The notes under the pieces were generated by a model. It was not told the DNA's origin and did no database searches. It saw only the letters and a program-made list of their open reading frames with translations. A DNA stretch of 12,152 nt from Actinomycetes bacterium (GTDB lineage: Bacteria > Actinomycetota > Actinomycetes > Actinomycetales > Cellulomonadaceae): contig JAEWCA010000069.1 in the NCBI GenBank assembly GCA_023390875.1, positions 1 through 12,152 of the forward strand. Direction: 5' to 3'. Numbering within the stretch: position 1 is the first letter of the stretch; every line of letters begins with the position of its first letter. This document shows positions 1 through 5,589 of the stretch, one piece after another. Position numbers and translations under genes: made by a program.

Positions 1-603
1 CCGCTCGGCGTCGCGCGGCCAGGACCACGCCGCGAGCCAGACGGCGGCACCGGTCCCCGCGAGCCACGACACGAGCGGCACGTAGTGGTGCCCGGCGAGC
101 CACATGCTCGGCAGCCCGACCCACCGCACGAGCAGGCGGCCCTGACCGGTGATCTTGTCGCGGGTCAGCACGGTGCTGTCCGCGTCCTCGTTCGCGTCGC
201 CCTTGGTGATCCACTCCTGCGGCGTGCGGCCCGGGGCGACGATCCGGTGGGTCACTCGGTGCGCACCACCGCCCGCCGCGGGTGCCCAGAACTCGACGAC
301 CCCGCCGAGCGGGATCGGCTCGTCCTGCGGCAGCGGCGTGGAGAGCACCAGGTCGCCGGGGTTGATCTGCGGCTCCATCGACCCGGTCTGCACGACGCTG
401 CCGCCGAACCCGAACGCGAGCGGCAGCGCCGCGATCACGGTGAGCGCGACGACGAACGACAGGTAGCACCGGGCGAGCGTGCCGAGGACGAAGGCGGCCC
501 AGCCGTCCCGGTGCAGGACGGCGGGGCGCGCGTCCGGGCGTGCCTCGGGACGGGTGCTGCCCGCCTGCGTCACCGCAGACTCGTCAGCTCCCGTCACGGT
601 CAC
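1..603 (-). CDS. Signal peptidase I, SipW/archaeal type (S26B), partial
   Basis: Membrane serine protease that removes signal peptides outside the cytoplasmic membrane. The 201 visible residues show a charged, Ala/Pro-rich cytoplasmic N-terminus (about 1-45), a membrane segment (about 46-66), and box B TGSMEP with the candidate nucleophile Ser75. PQINPGDLV follows, then AHRVTHRIV, with His119 where P-type bacterial enzymes have the catalytic Lys, and ITKGDAN near 132-138. The Ser/His pattern is typical of the archaeal/ER-like and SipW branch. A second hydrophobic stretch near 175-195 (coordinates about 20-80) may be a C-terminal membrane anchor; the rest lies beyond the window. The GTG at 603 overlaps the TGA of the upstream TasA-like gene (GTGA), which implies translational coupling; a second GTG at 597 is possible. 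Gene and substrate adjacency supports a dedicated SipW-like role rather than the housekeeping LepB. Confidence in the family is high. Confidence 0.9.
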   Translation of the reverse strand, partial: MTVTGADESAVTQAGSTRPEARPDARPAVLHRDGWAAFVLGTLARCYLSFVVALTVIAALPLAFGFGGSVVQTGSMEPQINPGDLVLSTPLPQDEPIPLGGVVEFWAPAAGGGAHRVTHRIVAPGRTPQEWITKGDANEDADSTVLTRDKITGQGRLLVRWVGLPSMWLAGHHYVPLVSWLAGTGAAVWLAAWSWPRDAER

Positions 604-1220
604 GGCGTGGTGGCGCTCTGCAGCTCCCAGACCATGTCCATGGACACGGTCGCCCCCTGCAGCGCGTCGATCTGCTGCTGGGTCATGCCGGTCGTGTCGA
701 ACGACCACGTGCCCTTGTAGGTCTTCGTCTCGCCCGGCGTGCCGGACGTCGTCCAGCTGCCACCACCGGTCGCGTAGTCCTTGTTGACCTGCGACAGCGT
801 CGTCAGCGACGCCGCCGGGAGCGCGCCCGGGTCGGCCTGGAAGCCCGTGCAGTCGTTGAACGAGCCGCCGGTGCCCTTCTCGACCTTGAACATGATGTGG
901 TCCTGCAGTCCCTGCGCGGACGCGGACAGGTTCTGGACGTAGCTGCGGACCTCGCCGGGGACGGTCGAGCTCGACTTCACGACGAGACACTTCGAGCCCG
1001 TCTGGCCGGGCACGAGGCCCGTGACGGTGAACCCGGCGGCGCCCTTGTCGTCGTCCGTGAGCGTGACCTGGCCGGTGCTCCAGGAGTTGCCCGCGTTGCG
1101 CGTGCTCGCGGTGAACGCGGCGGACGACGCGTTCCAGACGAGAGCGCCGGCGGCGAGGATCGCGACGGGGGCCGCGGCGAGACCCGCGACGCGGCGCAGG
1201 GTGGTCGACGGTGCAGACAT
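600..1220 (-). CDS. TasA/camelysin-like exported protein (SipW-cognate signal peptide)
   Basis: Predicted secreted or surface protein of 206 residues. Residues 8-10 (LRR) precede a hydrophobic segment at about 11-30 and then SSAAFTASTRNAGNSW, the typical N-terminus of SipW-processed proteins; cleavage is probably near residues 34-38. The mature part is beta-rich and Gly/Thr/Ser-rich (TGQVTLTDDD, then GFTVTGLVPGQTG), as in TasA, CalY and camelysin proteins. Cys78 and Cys124 are the only cysteines and could form a disulfide. ATG 1220 was chosen over the upstream in-frame extension to 1367 because GAGGAG lies about 9 bases before it and the signal peptide begins there. It overlaps the signal peptidase gene by 4 bp. 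In Bacillus such proteins form biofilm fibres or act as surface proteases; the function here is inferred only as an exported substrate of the neighbouring peptidase. Confidence 0.85.
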   Translation of the reverse strand: MSAPSTTLRRVAGLAAAPVAILAAGALVWNASSAAFTASTRNAGNSWSTGQVTLTDDDKGAAGFTVTGLVPGQTGSKCLVVKSSSTVPGEVRSYVQNLSASAQGLQDHIMFKVEKGTGGSFNDCTGFQADPGALPAASLTTLSQVNKDYATGGGSWTTSGTPGETKTYKGTWSFDTTGMTQQQIDALQGATVSMDMVWELQSATTP

Positions 1221-1426
1221 GCGGTGATGCTCCTCGGGGATGTTCGTCGCGCTCCCCTGGTTCGGGGGCGCCGCGTGAGCCTCTGCCGCACGCACGTGGG
1301 GCTGGTCGGTCGGCGACGTCCCGTCCGTCTGGGCCCTTGGTCCCAGGTCGTCCCGGGTGCGGCGCATCCGCCCTGGTCAGAGACCTTGAGCGATCGGGAC
1401 CCTTTTCACCCGCAGATCCACTCGAA

Positions 1427-1445
1427 GGGACGCCTGACGCGTCCC
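1427..1445. repeat. Hairpin/inverted repeat in divergent intergenic region
   Basis: Perfect 7-bp inverted repeat GGGACGC / GCGTCCC with a 5-base loop CTGAC. It sits between the TasA-like gene (minus) and the ArsR gene (plus), 10 bp left of the ArsR -35 box. It could be a second regulator site or a leader hairpin of the minus-strand transcript. It lacks a T-run on either strand, so it is not a canonical intrinsic terminator. No clear promoter for the minus-strand pair could be picked in the 268-bp intergenic stretch. Confidence 0.4.
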
Positions 1446-1451
1446 CGACCC

Positions 1452-1481
1452 TTGATATGCAAGCGGCTACTTGCCTATTCT
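1452..1481 (+). promoter_or_regulatory. Predicted promoter of the ArsR-VOC operon (leaderless)
   Basis: TTGATA (1452-1457), an 18-bp spacer, then TATTCT (1476-1481), close to the housekeeping sigma consensus. The preferred GTG start of the ArsR gene is at 1489, 7 bases after the -10 box, about where transcription should begin, and no ribosome binding site precedes it. This predicts a leaderless mRNA, which is common in actinomycetes. Confidence 0.6.
1455..1478. promoter_or_regulatory. ArsR-type operator palindrome
   Basis: Inverted repeat ATATGCAAG (1455-1463), six-base centre CGGCTA, CTTGCCTAT (1470-1478). Eight of nine arm positions pair. It starts inside the -35 box, fills the promoter spacer and ends inside the -10 box, so a bound dimer would block RNA polymerase. 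Arm and spacer sizes resemble ArsR/SmtB-family operators, and the adjacent gene encodes such a protein, so autorepression is the natural inference. Confidence 0.6.
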
Positions 1482-1488
1482 GGCGTGC

Positions 1489-1773
1489 GTGGCCGACGTG
1501 TTCCGGGCGCTCGACGACGAGACGAGGCGCCTCATCCTCGACGAGCTGACCGCCCGCGACGGCCAGACGCTGTTCGAGCTCTGCGCGACGCTCACGATGC
1601 GGCACGGCGTCGGCTCGACGCGGCAGGCGATCTCCCAGCACCTCGCGGTGCTCGAGGACGCCGGCCTCGTCACGACCGAACGACGCGGCCGCACCAAGCT
1701 CCACCACCTCGACCCGACACCGCTCGAGGCCATCGCCCGGCGCTGGCCCACCACCCGGAAGGCCGACCCATGA
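1489..1773 (+). CDS. ArsR-family winged-helix transcriptional repressor
   Basis: DNA-binding repressor of 94 residues. It opens with VADVFRALDDETRRLILDEL, the usual ArsR helix 1-2 signature. The recognition helix is in STRQAISQHLAVLEDAGLV, followed by a wing TTERRGRTKLHHL. The ELCVCDL metal site of classical ArsR is absent: the equivalent stretch is FELCATL with one Cys. It therefore resembles the SdpR-like subgroup that is often paired with VOC proteins and need not sense metal. GTG 1489 was chosen because homology begins there and it lies at the predicted transcription start; TTG 1471 is an alternative, but it would fall inside the operator. It overlaps the VOC gene by 4 bp (ATGA). It probably represses its own operon; the inducer is unknown. 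Confidence 0.85.
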   Translation: MADVFRALDDETRRLILDELTARDGQTLFELCATLTMRHGVGSTRQAISQHLAVLEDAGLVTTERRGRTKLHHLDPTPLEAIARRWPTTRKADP

Positions 1774-2162
1774 GGATCCAGCTCACGAGCATCTACGTCG
1801 ACGACCAGCGCGCCGCCCTCGCGTTCTACACGGACGTGCTCGGCTTCGTGAAGCACCACGACGTCCCGCTCGGCCAGGACTCCTGGCTCACCGTCGTCTC
1901 TCCCGACTCCCCCGACGGGCCCGAGCTGCTGCTCGAACCCGCCGGCCACCCCGCGGTCAAGCCCTACCGCGACGCGCTCGTCGAGGACGGCATCCCGCTG
2001 GCCCAGTTCGCGGTCGACGACGTCGAGGCCGAGCACGCGCGCCTGACGGCGCTCGGCGTCAGGTTCACGCTGACCCCGACCGACGTCGGTCCCGCCGTGA
2101 TCGCGGTCCTCGACGACACGTGCGGCAACCTGATCCAGCTCATCGCCACGAAGGGCGCCTGA
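1770..2162 (+). CDS. VOC superfamily (glyoxalase/bleomycin-resistance-like) protein
   Basis: Cytoplasmic 130-residue protein with the paired beta-alpha-beta-beta-beta modules of the vicinal oxygen chelate fold. The first module opens with LTSIYVDDQRAALAFYTDVL and contains LLLEP. The second contains FAVDDVEAEHARLTALGV and ends DDTCGNLIQLI, with Gln123 where many family members have a Glu metal ligand. Its start overlaps the ArsR stop (ATGA), with GGAAGG upstream at about 1757-1762 as ribosome binding site. Co-transcription with ArsR is common for this subgroup. Members act as dioxygenases, lyases, epimerases or antibiotic-binding proteins, so the reaction cannot be assigned; protection against a reactive metabolite or drug is only a guess. 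Confidence 0.85.
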   Translation: MRIQLTSIYVDDQRAALAFYTDVLGFVKHHDVPLGQDSWLTVVSPDSPDGPELLLEPAGHPAVKPYRDALVEDGIPLAQFAVDDVEAEHARLTALGVRFTLTPTDVGPAVIAVLDDTCGNLIQLIATKGA

Positions 2163-2177
2163 CCACGGCCCTCAGGC
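2157..2177. terminator. Weak inverted repeat between convergent stops
   Basis: GCCTGA (2157-2162) pairs with TCAGGC (2172-2177) across a 9-base loop. The arms contain the TGA stops of the convergent VOC and aldo/keto reductase genes, which are only 9 bp apart. It might help bidirectional termination, but the stem is short and no T-run follows on either strand. Confidence 0.2.
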
Positions 2178-3104
2178 CGGGGCGTCCAGACGCGCGACGA
2201 CGTCCGCGTCGAGCGTGAGGCGCGAACCGGCGACGGCCTCCTCGACCTGCTCGACGCGCGTCGCGCCGACGATCGGCACCACGCCGTGCGCCACGAGCCA
2301 CGCGAGCACCACCTGGTTCGCCGACACGCCGAGCTCGTCCGCGACCTCGCGCAGCACCGCGAGGCGCGCGGTCGTGCCCGGGTGCTCGAAGATCTCCTGG
2401 AGCGGCTTGTCGGGGCGGGTGTACGCGCCGAACATCAGCGTGTTGTACGCCCACAGGGTCAGGTCGCCCTCGGCGGCGAGGTAGTCGAACGTCTCCGCCG
2501 TCGCGAGCGTGTGCCCGCCCTCCGGCAGCCGCACGCCCGGGCGCGGCTGCAGGTACGTGTGCCGCAGCTGCACCTGCGTGAACGGCGCGACGCCGAGCTC
2601 GCGGGCCGTCCGCCGCGCCCGCTCCAGCCGCCACGTCGCGTGGTTGCTCGCGCCCAGCACCCCGACCGTGCCGTCCGTCACCAGCGCACCGAACGCCGCG
2701 ACCGTCTCCTCGAGCGGCACCGTCCGGTCCTCGACGTGCGCCCAGTACACGTCGATCCGGTCGGTGCCGAGCCGCTTCAGCGAGCCCTCGACGGCCGCGC
2801 GGATCGCGCCCGCCGACAGGCCCTCGACGTCGTCGAGCGTCCGGTCCCCCGGCGTGCGCGGGCGCGCCCCGACCTTCGTCGACAGCACGACCGCGTCGCG
2901 GTTCCCCCGGGCGGCGAGCCAGCGGCCGATCGTCGCCTCGCTCTCGTCGCCCGTGCAGCCGTCCTGCCAGAACGGGTAGTTGTCGGCCGTGTCGAGCCGC
3001 GTCCCGCCGAGCTCCACGAAACGGTCGAGGATCCCGAACGAGCCCTTCTCGTCCACCGTGGTGCCGAGCGGGATGGTGCCGAGCGCCAGCCGCAGGTCCG
3101 TCAT
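2172..3104 (-). CDS. Aldo/keto reductase
   Basis: NAD(P)H-dependent cytoplasmic oxidoreductase of 310 residues with an AKR TIM barrel. The catalytic tetrad is visible: Asp38 and Tyr43 (LDTADNYPF), Lys76 (VLSTKVG) and His122 (YWAHVED). Cofactor-site elements include GASNH and the C-terminal VPIVGATRVEQVEEAV, the usual phosphate-binding region. ATG 3104 was preferred to GTG 3113 because AGGG lies 8 bases before it, while the GTG would sit on top of that ribosome binding site. It is monocistronic or follows the YidD-like gene, and converges on the VOC gene. A perfect 16-bp palindrome lies just upstream (3122-3137). The substrate is not predictable; the family reduces aldehydes and sugar-like carbonyls. 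Confidence 0.9.
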   Translation of the reverse strand: MTDLRLALGTIPLGTTVDEKGSFGILDRFVELGGTRLDTADNYPFWQDGCTGDESEATIGRWLAARGNRDAVVLSTKVGARPRTPGDRTLDDVEGLSAGAIRAAVEGSLKRLGTDRIDVYWAHVEDRTVPLEETVAAFGALVTDGTVGVLGASNHATWRLERARRTARELGVAPFTQVQLRHTYLQPRPGVRLPEGGHTLATAETFDYLAAEGDLTLWAYNTLMFGAYTRPDKPLQEIFEHPGTTARLAVLREVADELGVSANQVVLAWLVAHGVVPIVGATRVEQVEEAVAGSRLTLDADVVARLDAPA

Positions 3105-3121
3105 GACCGACACCCTGCCGC

Positions 3122-3137
3122 TTCGAGCGCGCTCGAA
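3122..3137. promoter_or_regulatory. Perfect 16-bp palindrome upstream of aldo/keto reductase
   Basis: TTCGAGCGCGCTCGAA reads identically on both strands. It ends 17 bp before the ATG of the reductase gene and lies in the 85-bp gap after the YidD-like gene. With no loop it looks more like a dimeric regulator operator than a terminator hairpin. The cognate regulator is not in the window; the neighbouring ArsR is unlikely, since its own site has different arms. Confidence 0.45.
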
Positions 3138-3189
3138 CGCAAGCCCGGCGGGCGGGGGAGCCGACGACCGGCCGCCGACCGCGGGTTCG

Positions 3190-3480
3190 TCAGCGGCGCG
3201 AGCCGAAGCGGAAGGGGATCGGGATGCCGCCGCAGCAGCACACCCCGCTCACGTCCGTCTCGGCGAGCAGCACCGCGGCCTGGTAGCACGCCACGAACCT
3301 CGCGACCGTCGGTACGACGGCACGCGCCACACCGCGCTCACGGACGAGCTCCCGCACGGCCGCCGAGCACGACGCGTCGCCGTACGCCGCCCGGTGCGCG
3401 CACCTCCACCCCTTCCGCGGAGACAGCACGCTCTGGTAGCTCGCGACGAGACGATCGACGACGGTGGCGGCACGACCCAT
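3190..3480 (-). CDS. YidD-like membrane protein insertion efficiency factor
   Basis: Small protein of 96 residues. The core SYQSVLSPRKGWRCAHRAAY (14-33) followed by DASCSAAVRELV matches the YidD/DUF37 family subgroup with SPRKGFRC instead of SPLLGPRCRF, including both conserved cysteines (27, 38). A hydrophobic stretch at about 55-72 and a cluster VCCCGGIPIPFRF close the protein. YidD is thought to help YidC-dependent membrane protein insertion. Here it is not beside rnpA/yidC, so it is an orphan paralogue. ATG 3480 is the working start, but GAGG is only 2 bases before it. GTG 3531, with AAGGA about 13 bases upstream, would add 17 residues. The 200 bp upstream (3481-3680) holds nothing I can support. 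Confidence 0.7.
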   Translation of the reverse strand: MGRAATVVDRLVASYQSVLSPRKGWRCAHRAAYGDASCSAAVRELVRERGVARAVVPTVARFVACYQAAVLLAETDVSGVCCCGGIPIPFRFGSRR

Positions 3481-3680
3481 CGCCTCACGGTAGGTGCGGT
3501 CGGCGCGGAGGGCGCGACGAGCCGCGGGCACTGGGGGTGTGCGGTCCTTGCGGTCGAGACGTCCGCCCCGGGGCGCGCGCCACCGACGTGCCGGCCGCCG
3601 TCGACTCCTCCCCCGGCGCGTCGGCGAAGGACTCGTTCGCCGACCTCGAGGCCTCGGCGTCAGCGGGAGCAGGACACGCG

Positions 3681-4508
3681 TCACCCGGCTCCGAGCAGAC
3701 CCTCCAACATCGCCTGGAATCGCGGACTGGGCCGGACACTGGACGAGCCGTCCTCGGCGACGTGAGTCAGCTGCTCGTACTCCGCCCCGTTCCACCAGTA
3801 GACGTGAGGGCTGACGGGGCCAGGCGCATCGCTGAAGCCGAGGCGCGTGAAGTGGAGCATCGCGTTGACGACCCGGACGACGGAGGCGTCCTTGATGACG
3901 TGCCACGTCACCTGGTGCCGGTTGGGCACGCTCATGCCACCCATGACCGGTCGGCCGCTCACCGGTCAGCGAGGTGGCGAGGCCAGGCAGCCGAAGGGCA
4001 CGGCTGCCCGTGTAGACCGACTCGCCGAGCAGAACGTGAAACTCGCCCTCCTCTGGCACCGCGACGATCTCCAGCTGCTCGACCGCGAGGTGGTCAATAT
4101 TGGTGATGCCGCTGGCCCGCAACGCCTCGTACCCCCCGAGCGCCTGCGCATGCGCGTGGTCGTAGACGGCGACACTGTCGGGCAGGTCCAGAGCCAGCAT
4201 CTCCAGGATGCCCGGCGCGAACTCTCGGTGCGGGTACCCGTCGACCCGCTCACGCGGGACGTACCCGTCCTCGTGCAGCCGGGCGTAGGTCCGAAAGTGC
4301 GCCTCGTCCCTGCCGGCCCGTCGAAGGGGTCGGGGGCATCCATGCTCTCCAAGATCCTGCGGACGTGCTGCTCGATCCAGGTCTGCCACTCGCGCGGCCT
4401 CGCGTCTGCACACTGTGTCGCGATGTTCCAGAACCCGAACTGCCTGCCGCTTGCGTCGATCGCGTGATCCGGGTGGACCGTGACCTGAAGTCCCATGTCC
4501 GCGAACAC
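3681..4508 (-). pseudogene. Conserved hypothetical protein, broken by two frameshifts
   Basis: Three consecutive minus-strand segments in three frames read as one protein of about 275 residues. Segment 1, 4508 to about 4320: MGLQVTVHPDHAID to ESMDAPDPFDGP. Segment 2, about 4315 to 3955: DEAHFRTYARLHEDGYVP, then LEMLALDLPDSVAVYDH, then FHVLLGESVYTGSRALRLPG and LATSLTGERP. Segment 3, about 3950 to 3681: VMGGMSVPNRHQVTWHVI, then VVNAMLHFTRLGF, PGPVSPHVYWWNGAEYEQL, stop. The first break looks like one base lost near 4305-4325 and the second like one base gained near 3945-3965, so the shifts cancel. The second break lies at a duplicated ACCGGTC (3946-3952, 3961-3967). From memory, intact actinomycete proteins have this segment order; function unknown. 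Coding sense runs upstream of GTG 4508 to about 4550 without another start codon, so the 5' end may also be lost. Sequencing error is possible; alternatively 3681-3944 could be a separate small gene. Confidence 0.65.
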
Positions 4509-4551
4509 CGAGCCGACGACCGCCCGGGTCGTCTCCGCGTCGGCACTGGTG

Positions 4552-5400
4552 CCCCTCGGGTTCGTCGCACGCCGTCACCCCCGCTATGACGAGCGCGACC
4601 GAACCGAGGGTGGACCGAAGTATCTCAACACGCCCGACACCGCGGTGTTCCACAAGGGCGCCCAGCTCTACACCGTGCACCCCGAGCTCCTGCGCGAGGG
4701 GGCGCGTCCCGTGCTCGTCGAGGGCCCGCTCGACGCGATCGCCACCGCCCTGGCCCACCCGGGACGCCTGGTCGGGCTAGCCCCGCTCGGCACCTCCCTC
4801 ACCGAGGACTAGGCGGCCTGGTTGGCTCGCGTCGTCCACGACACCGCGACCCGCCCGCTGGTGGCGATTGACGCCGACCTCGCCGGCCAGATGGCCGCGC
4901 AGCGCGACTTCTGGCTCCTGTCGCAGCACGCGGTCGTACCGGAGTCGGTGCAACTTCGGCCCGGCTCCGACCCCGCCCAGACCCTCGAGACGAGCGGCCC
5001 GGCGGGGCTGCGCGACGCGCTGGCTCGAGGCCGCCCGCTTGCCGAGTCGCTTCTCGACGCGCGACTGACGAACCTGTCGGGGCTGCTGGCAGTCCGCCAG
5101 GCCGTGACCGTGCTCGCCGCCGGAGCACCTCAGTCGTGGCAACGTGGCAGCGACCAGATCGCCGCCGCCACAGCGATCCCCCTGCCAGTCGTGCGCCGCG
5201 CGCTGGCTGACGCGGTGACCCGCTGGGACGCGGACCCTCGCCGCGTCGCCGCGGAGCAGTTGGGCTACCTGTCCACGCTGCGAGCACGCACAGCCCAGGC
5301 CGCCGCCGCCCAGGCGTCCCCCACCTTGCGCCCACGGGCGACCTCGGAAGGGACAGCGGGTGCTCCTACGCGGGCGAGCCGCCCAGGGCCCCAGCGCTGA
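4552..5400 (+). pseudogene. TOPRIM primase-like protein, 5'-truncated with in-frame amber stop
   Basis: One frame carries the whole TOPRIM region. It starts abruptly at PLGFVARRHPRYD, then PKYLNTPDTAVFHKGAQLY, PVLVEGPLDAIATAL (the TOPRIM Glu at 4720-4722), GLAPLGTSLTED, TAG at 4810-4812, AAWLARVV, and LVAIDADLAG (the DxD pair, 4870-4878). A helical C-terminal region then runs to TGA 5398-5400. The family is the DnaG-like TOPRIM protein carried by actinobacterial plasmids and integrative elements, used in replication priming. The N-terminal part before GFVARRHP is missing. The TAG replaces a position where a Gln or similar residue fits, as CAG to TAG. Restart at TTG 4822 would give a 192-residue C-terminal piece without the catalytic Glu. 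The in-frame ATG at 4495 lies inside the opposing broken gene and is probably accidental. No relaxase, integrase or transfer gene remains nearby. Confidence 0.7.
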
Positions 5401-5589
5401 GCCGGTCAGTGGTCGGTGGGTGGCTGCAGCCCGGAGGTTGAGGCTGTTAGGGCAAGAGCGCCGGGAGCCATCTGAGGTGAGGCATGGCACTCGGCGGTCT
5501 GGTGAAGTAGGGCGTGTTCGCACCCACAGTCGGGTTGGGCACGCCACCCTCCGCGACGCCACCGGTCCCGGCCGGCCCCGGGCTCACGA
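5401..5589. other. Intergenic gap between primase remnant and sugar operon
   Basis: Noncoding as far as I can see, between the plus-strand TOPRIM remnant and the 3' end of the minus-strand sugar operon. Near the operon end, CCCGG (5567-5571) and CCGGG (5578-5582) flank CCGGCC and could form a short GC hairpin 8 bases after the kinase stop. No T-run follows it on the minus strand, so it is a weak terminator candidate at best. Confidence 0.3.

Noticed and set aside
1221..1426. Possible riboswitch or structured leader upstream of the TasA-like gene
   Set aside because: Several short GC inverted repeats exist, but I could not match any known riboswitch core, and such repeats are frequent at this GC content.
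540..1770. Long plus-strand open frame leading into the VOC gene
   Set aside because: It is Arg/Gly-rich antisense of the TasA-like gene plus the out-of-frame ArsR region. The VOC protein starts at 1770 by homology and by its ATGA overlap.
2286..4106. Very long plus-strand open frame opposite the aldo/keto reductase
   Set aside because: It is antisense to a gene with a full catalytic tetrad, and its composition (Arg/Ala/Pro-rich) is typical of GC-rich shadow frames.
4557..4641. Minus-strand stretch LGSVALVIAGVTAC that looks like a lipoprotein signal with a lipobox, upstream of the broken hypothetical gene
   Set aside because: It has no start codon, is in the wrong frame for the following segment, and lies exactly antisense to the well-matched TOPRIM sequence GFVARRHPRYD...PKYLNTP. 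Probably coincidence.
3190..4758. A 522-codon open frame on the minus strand
   Set aside because: It strings together the YidD-like gene, the middle segment of the broken hypothetical gene and antisense of the TOPRIM remnant. Only those parts have protein-like composition; the open frame results from high GC.
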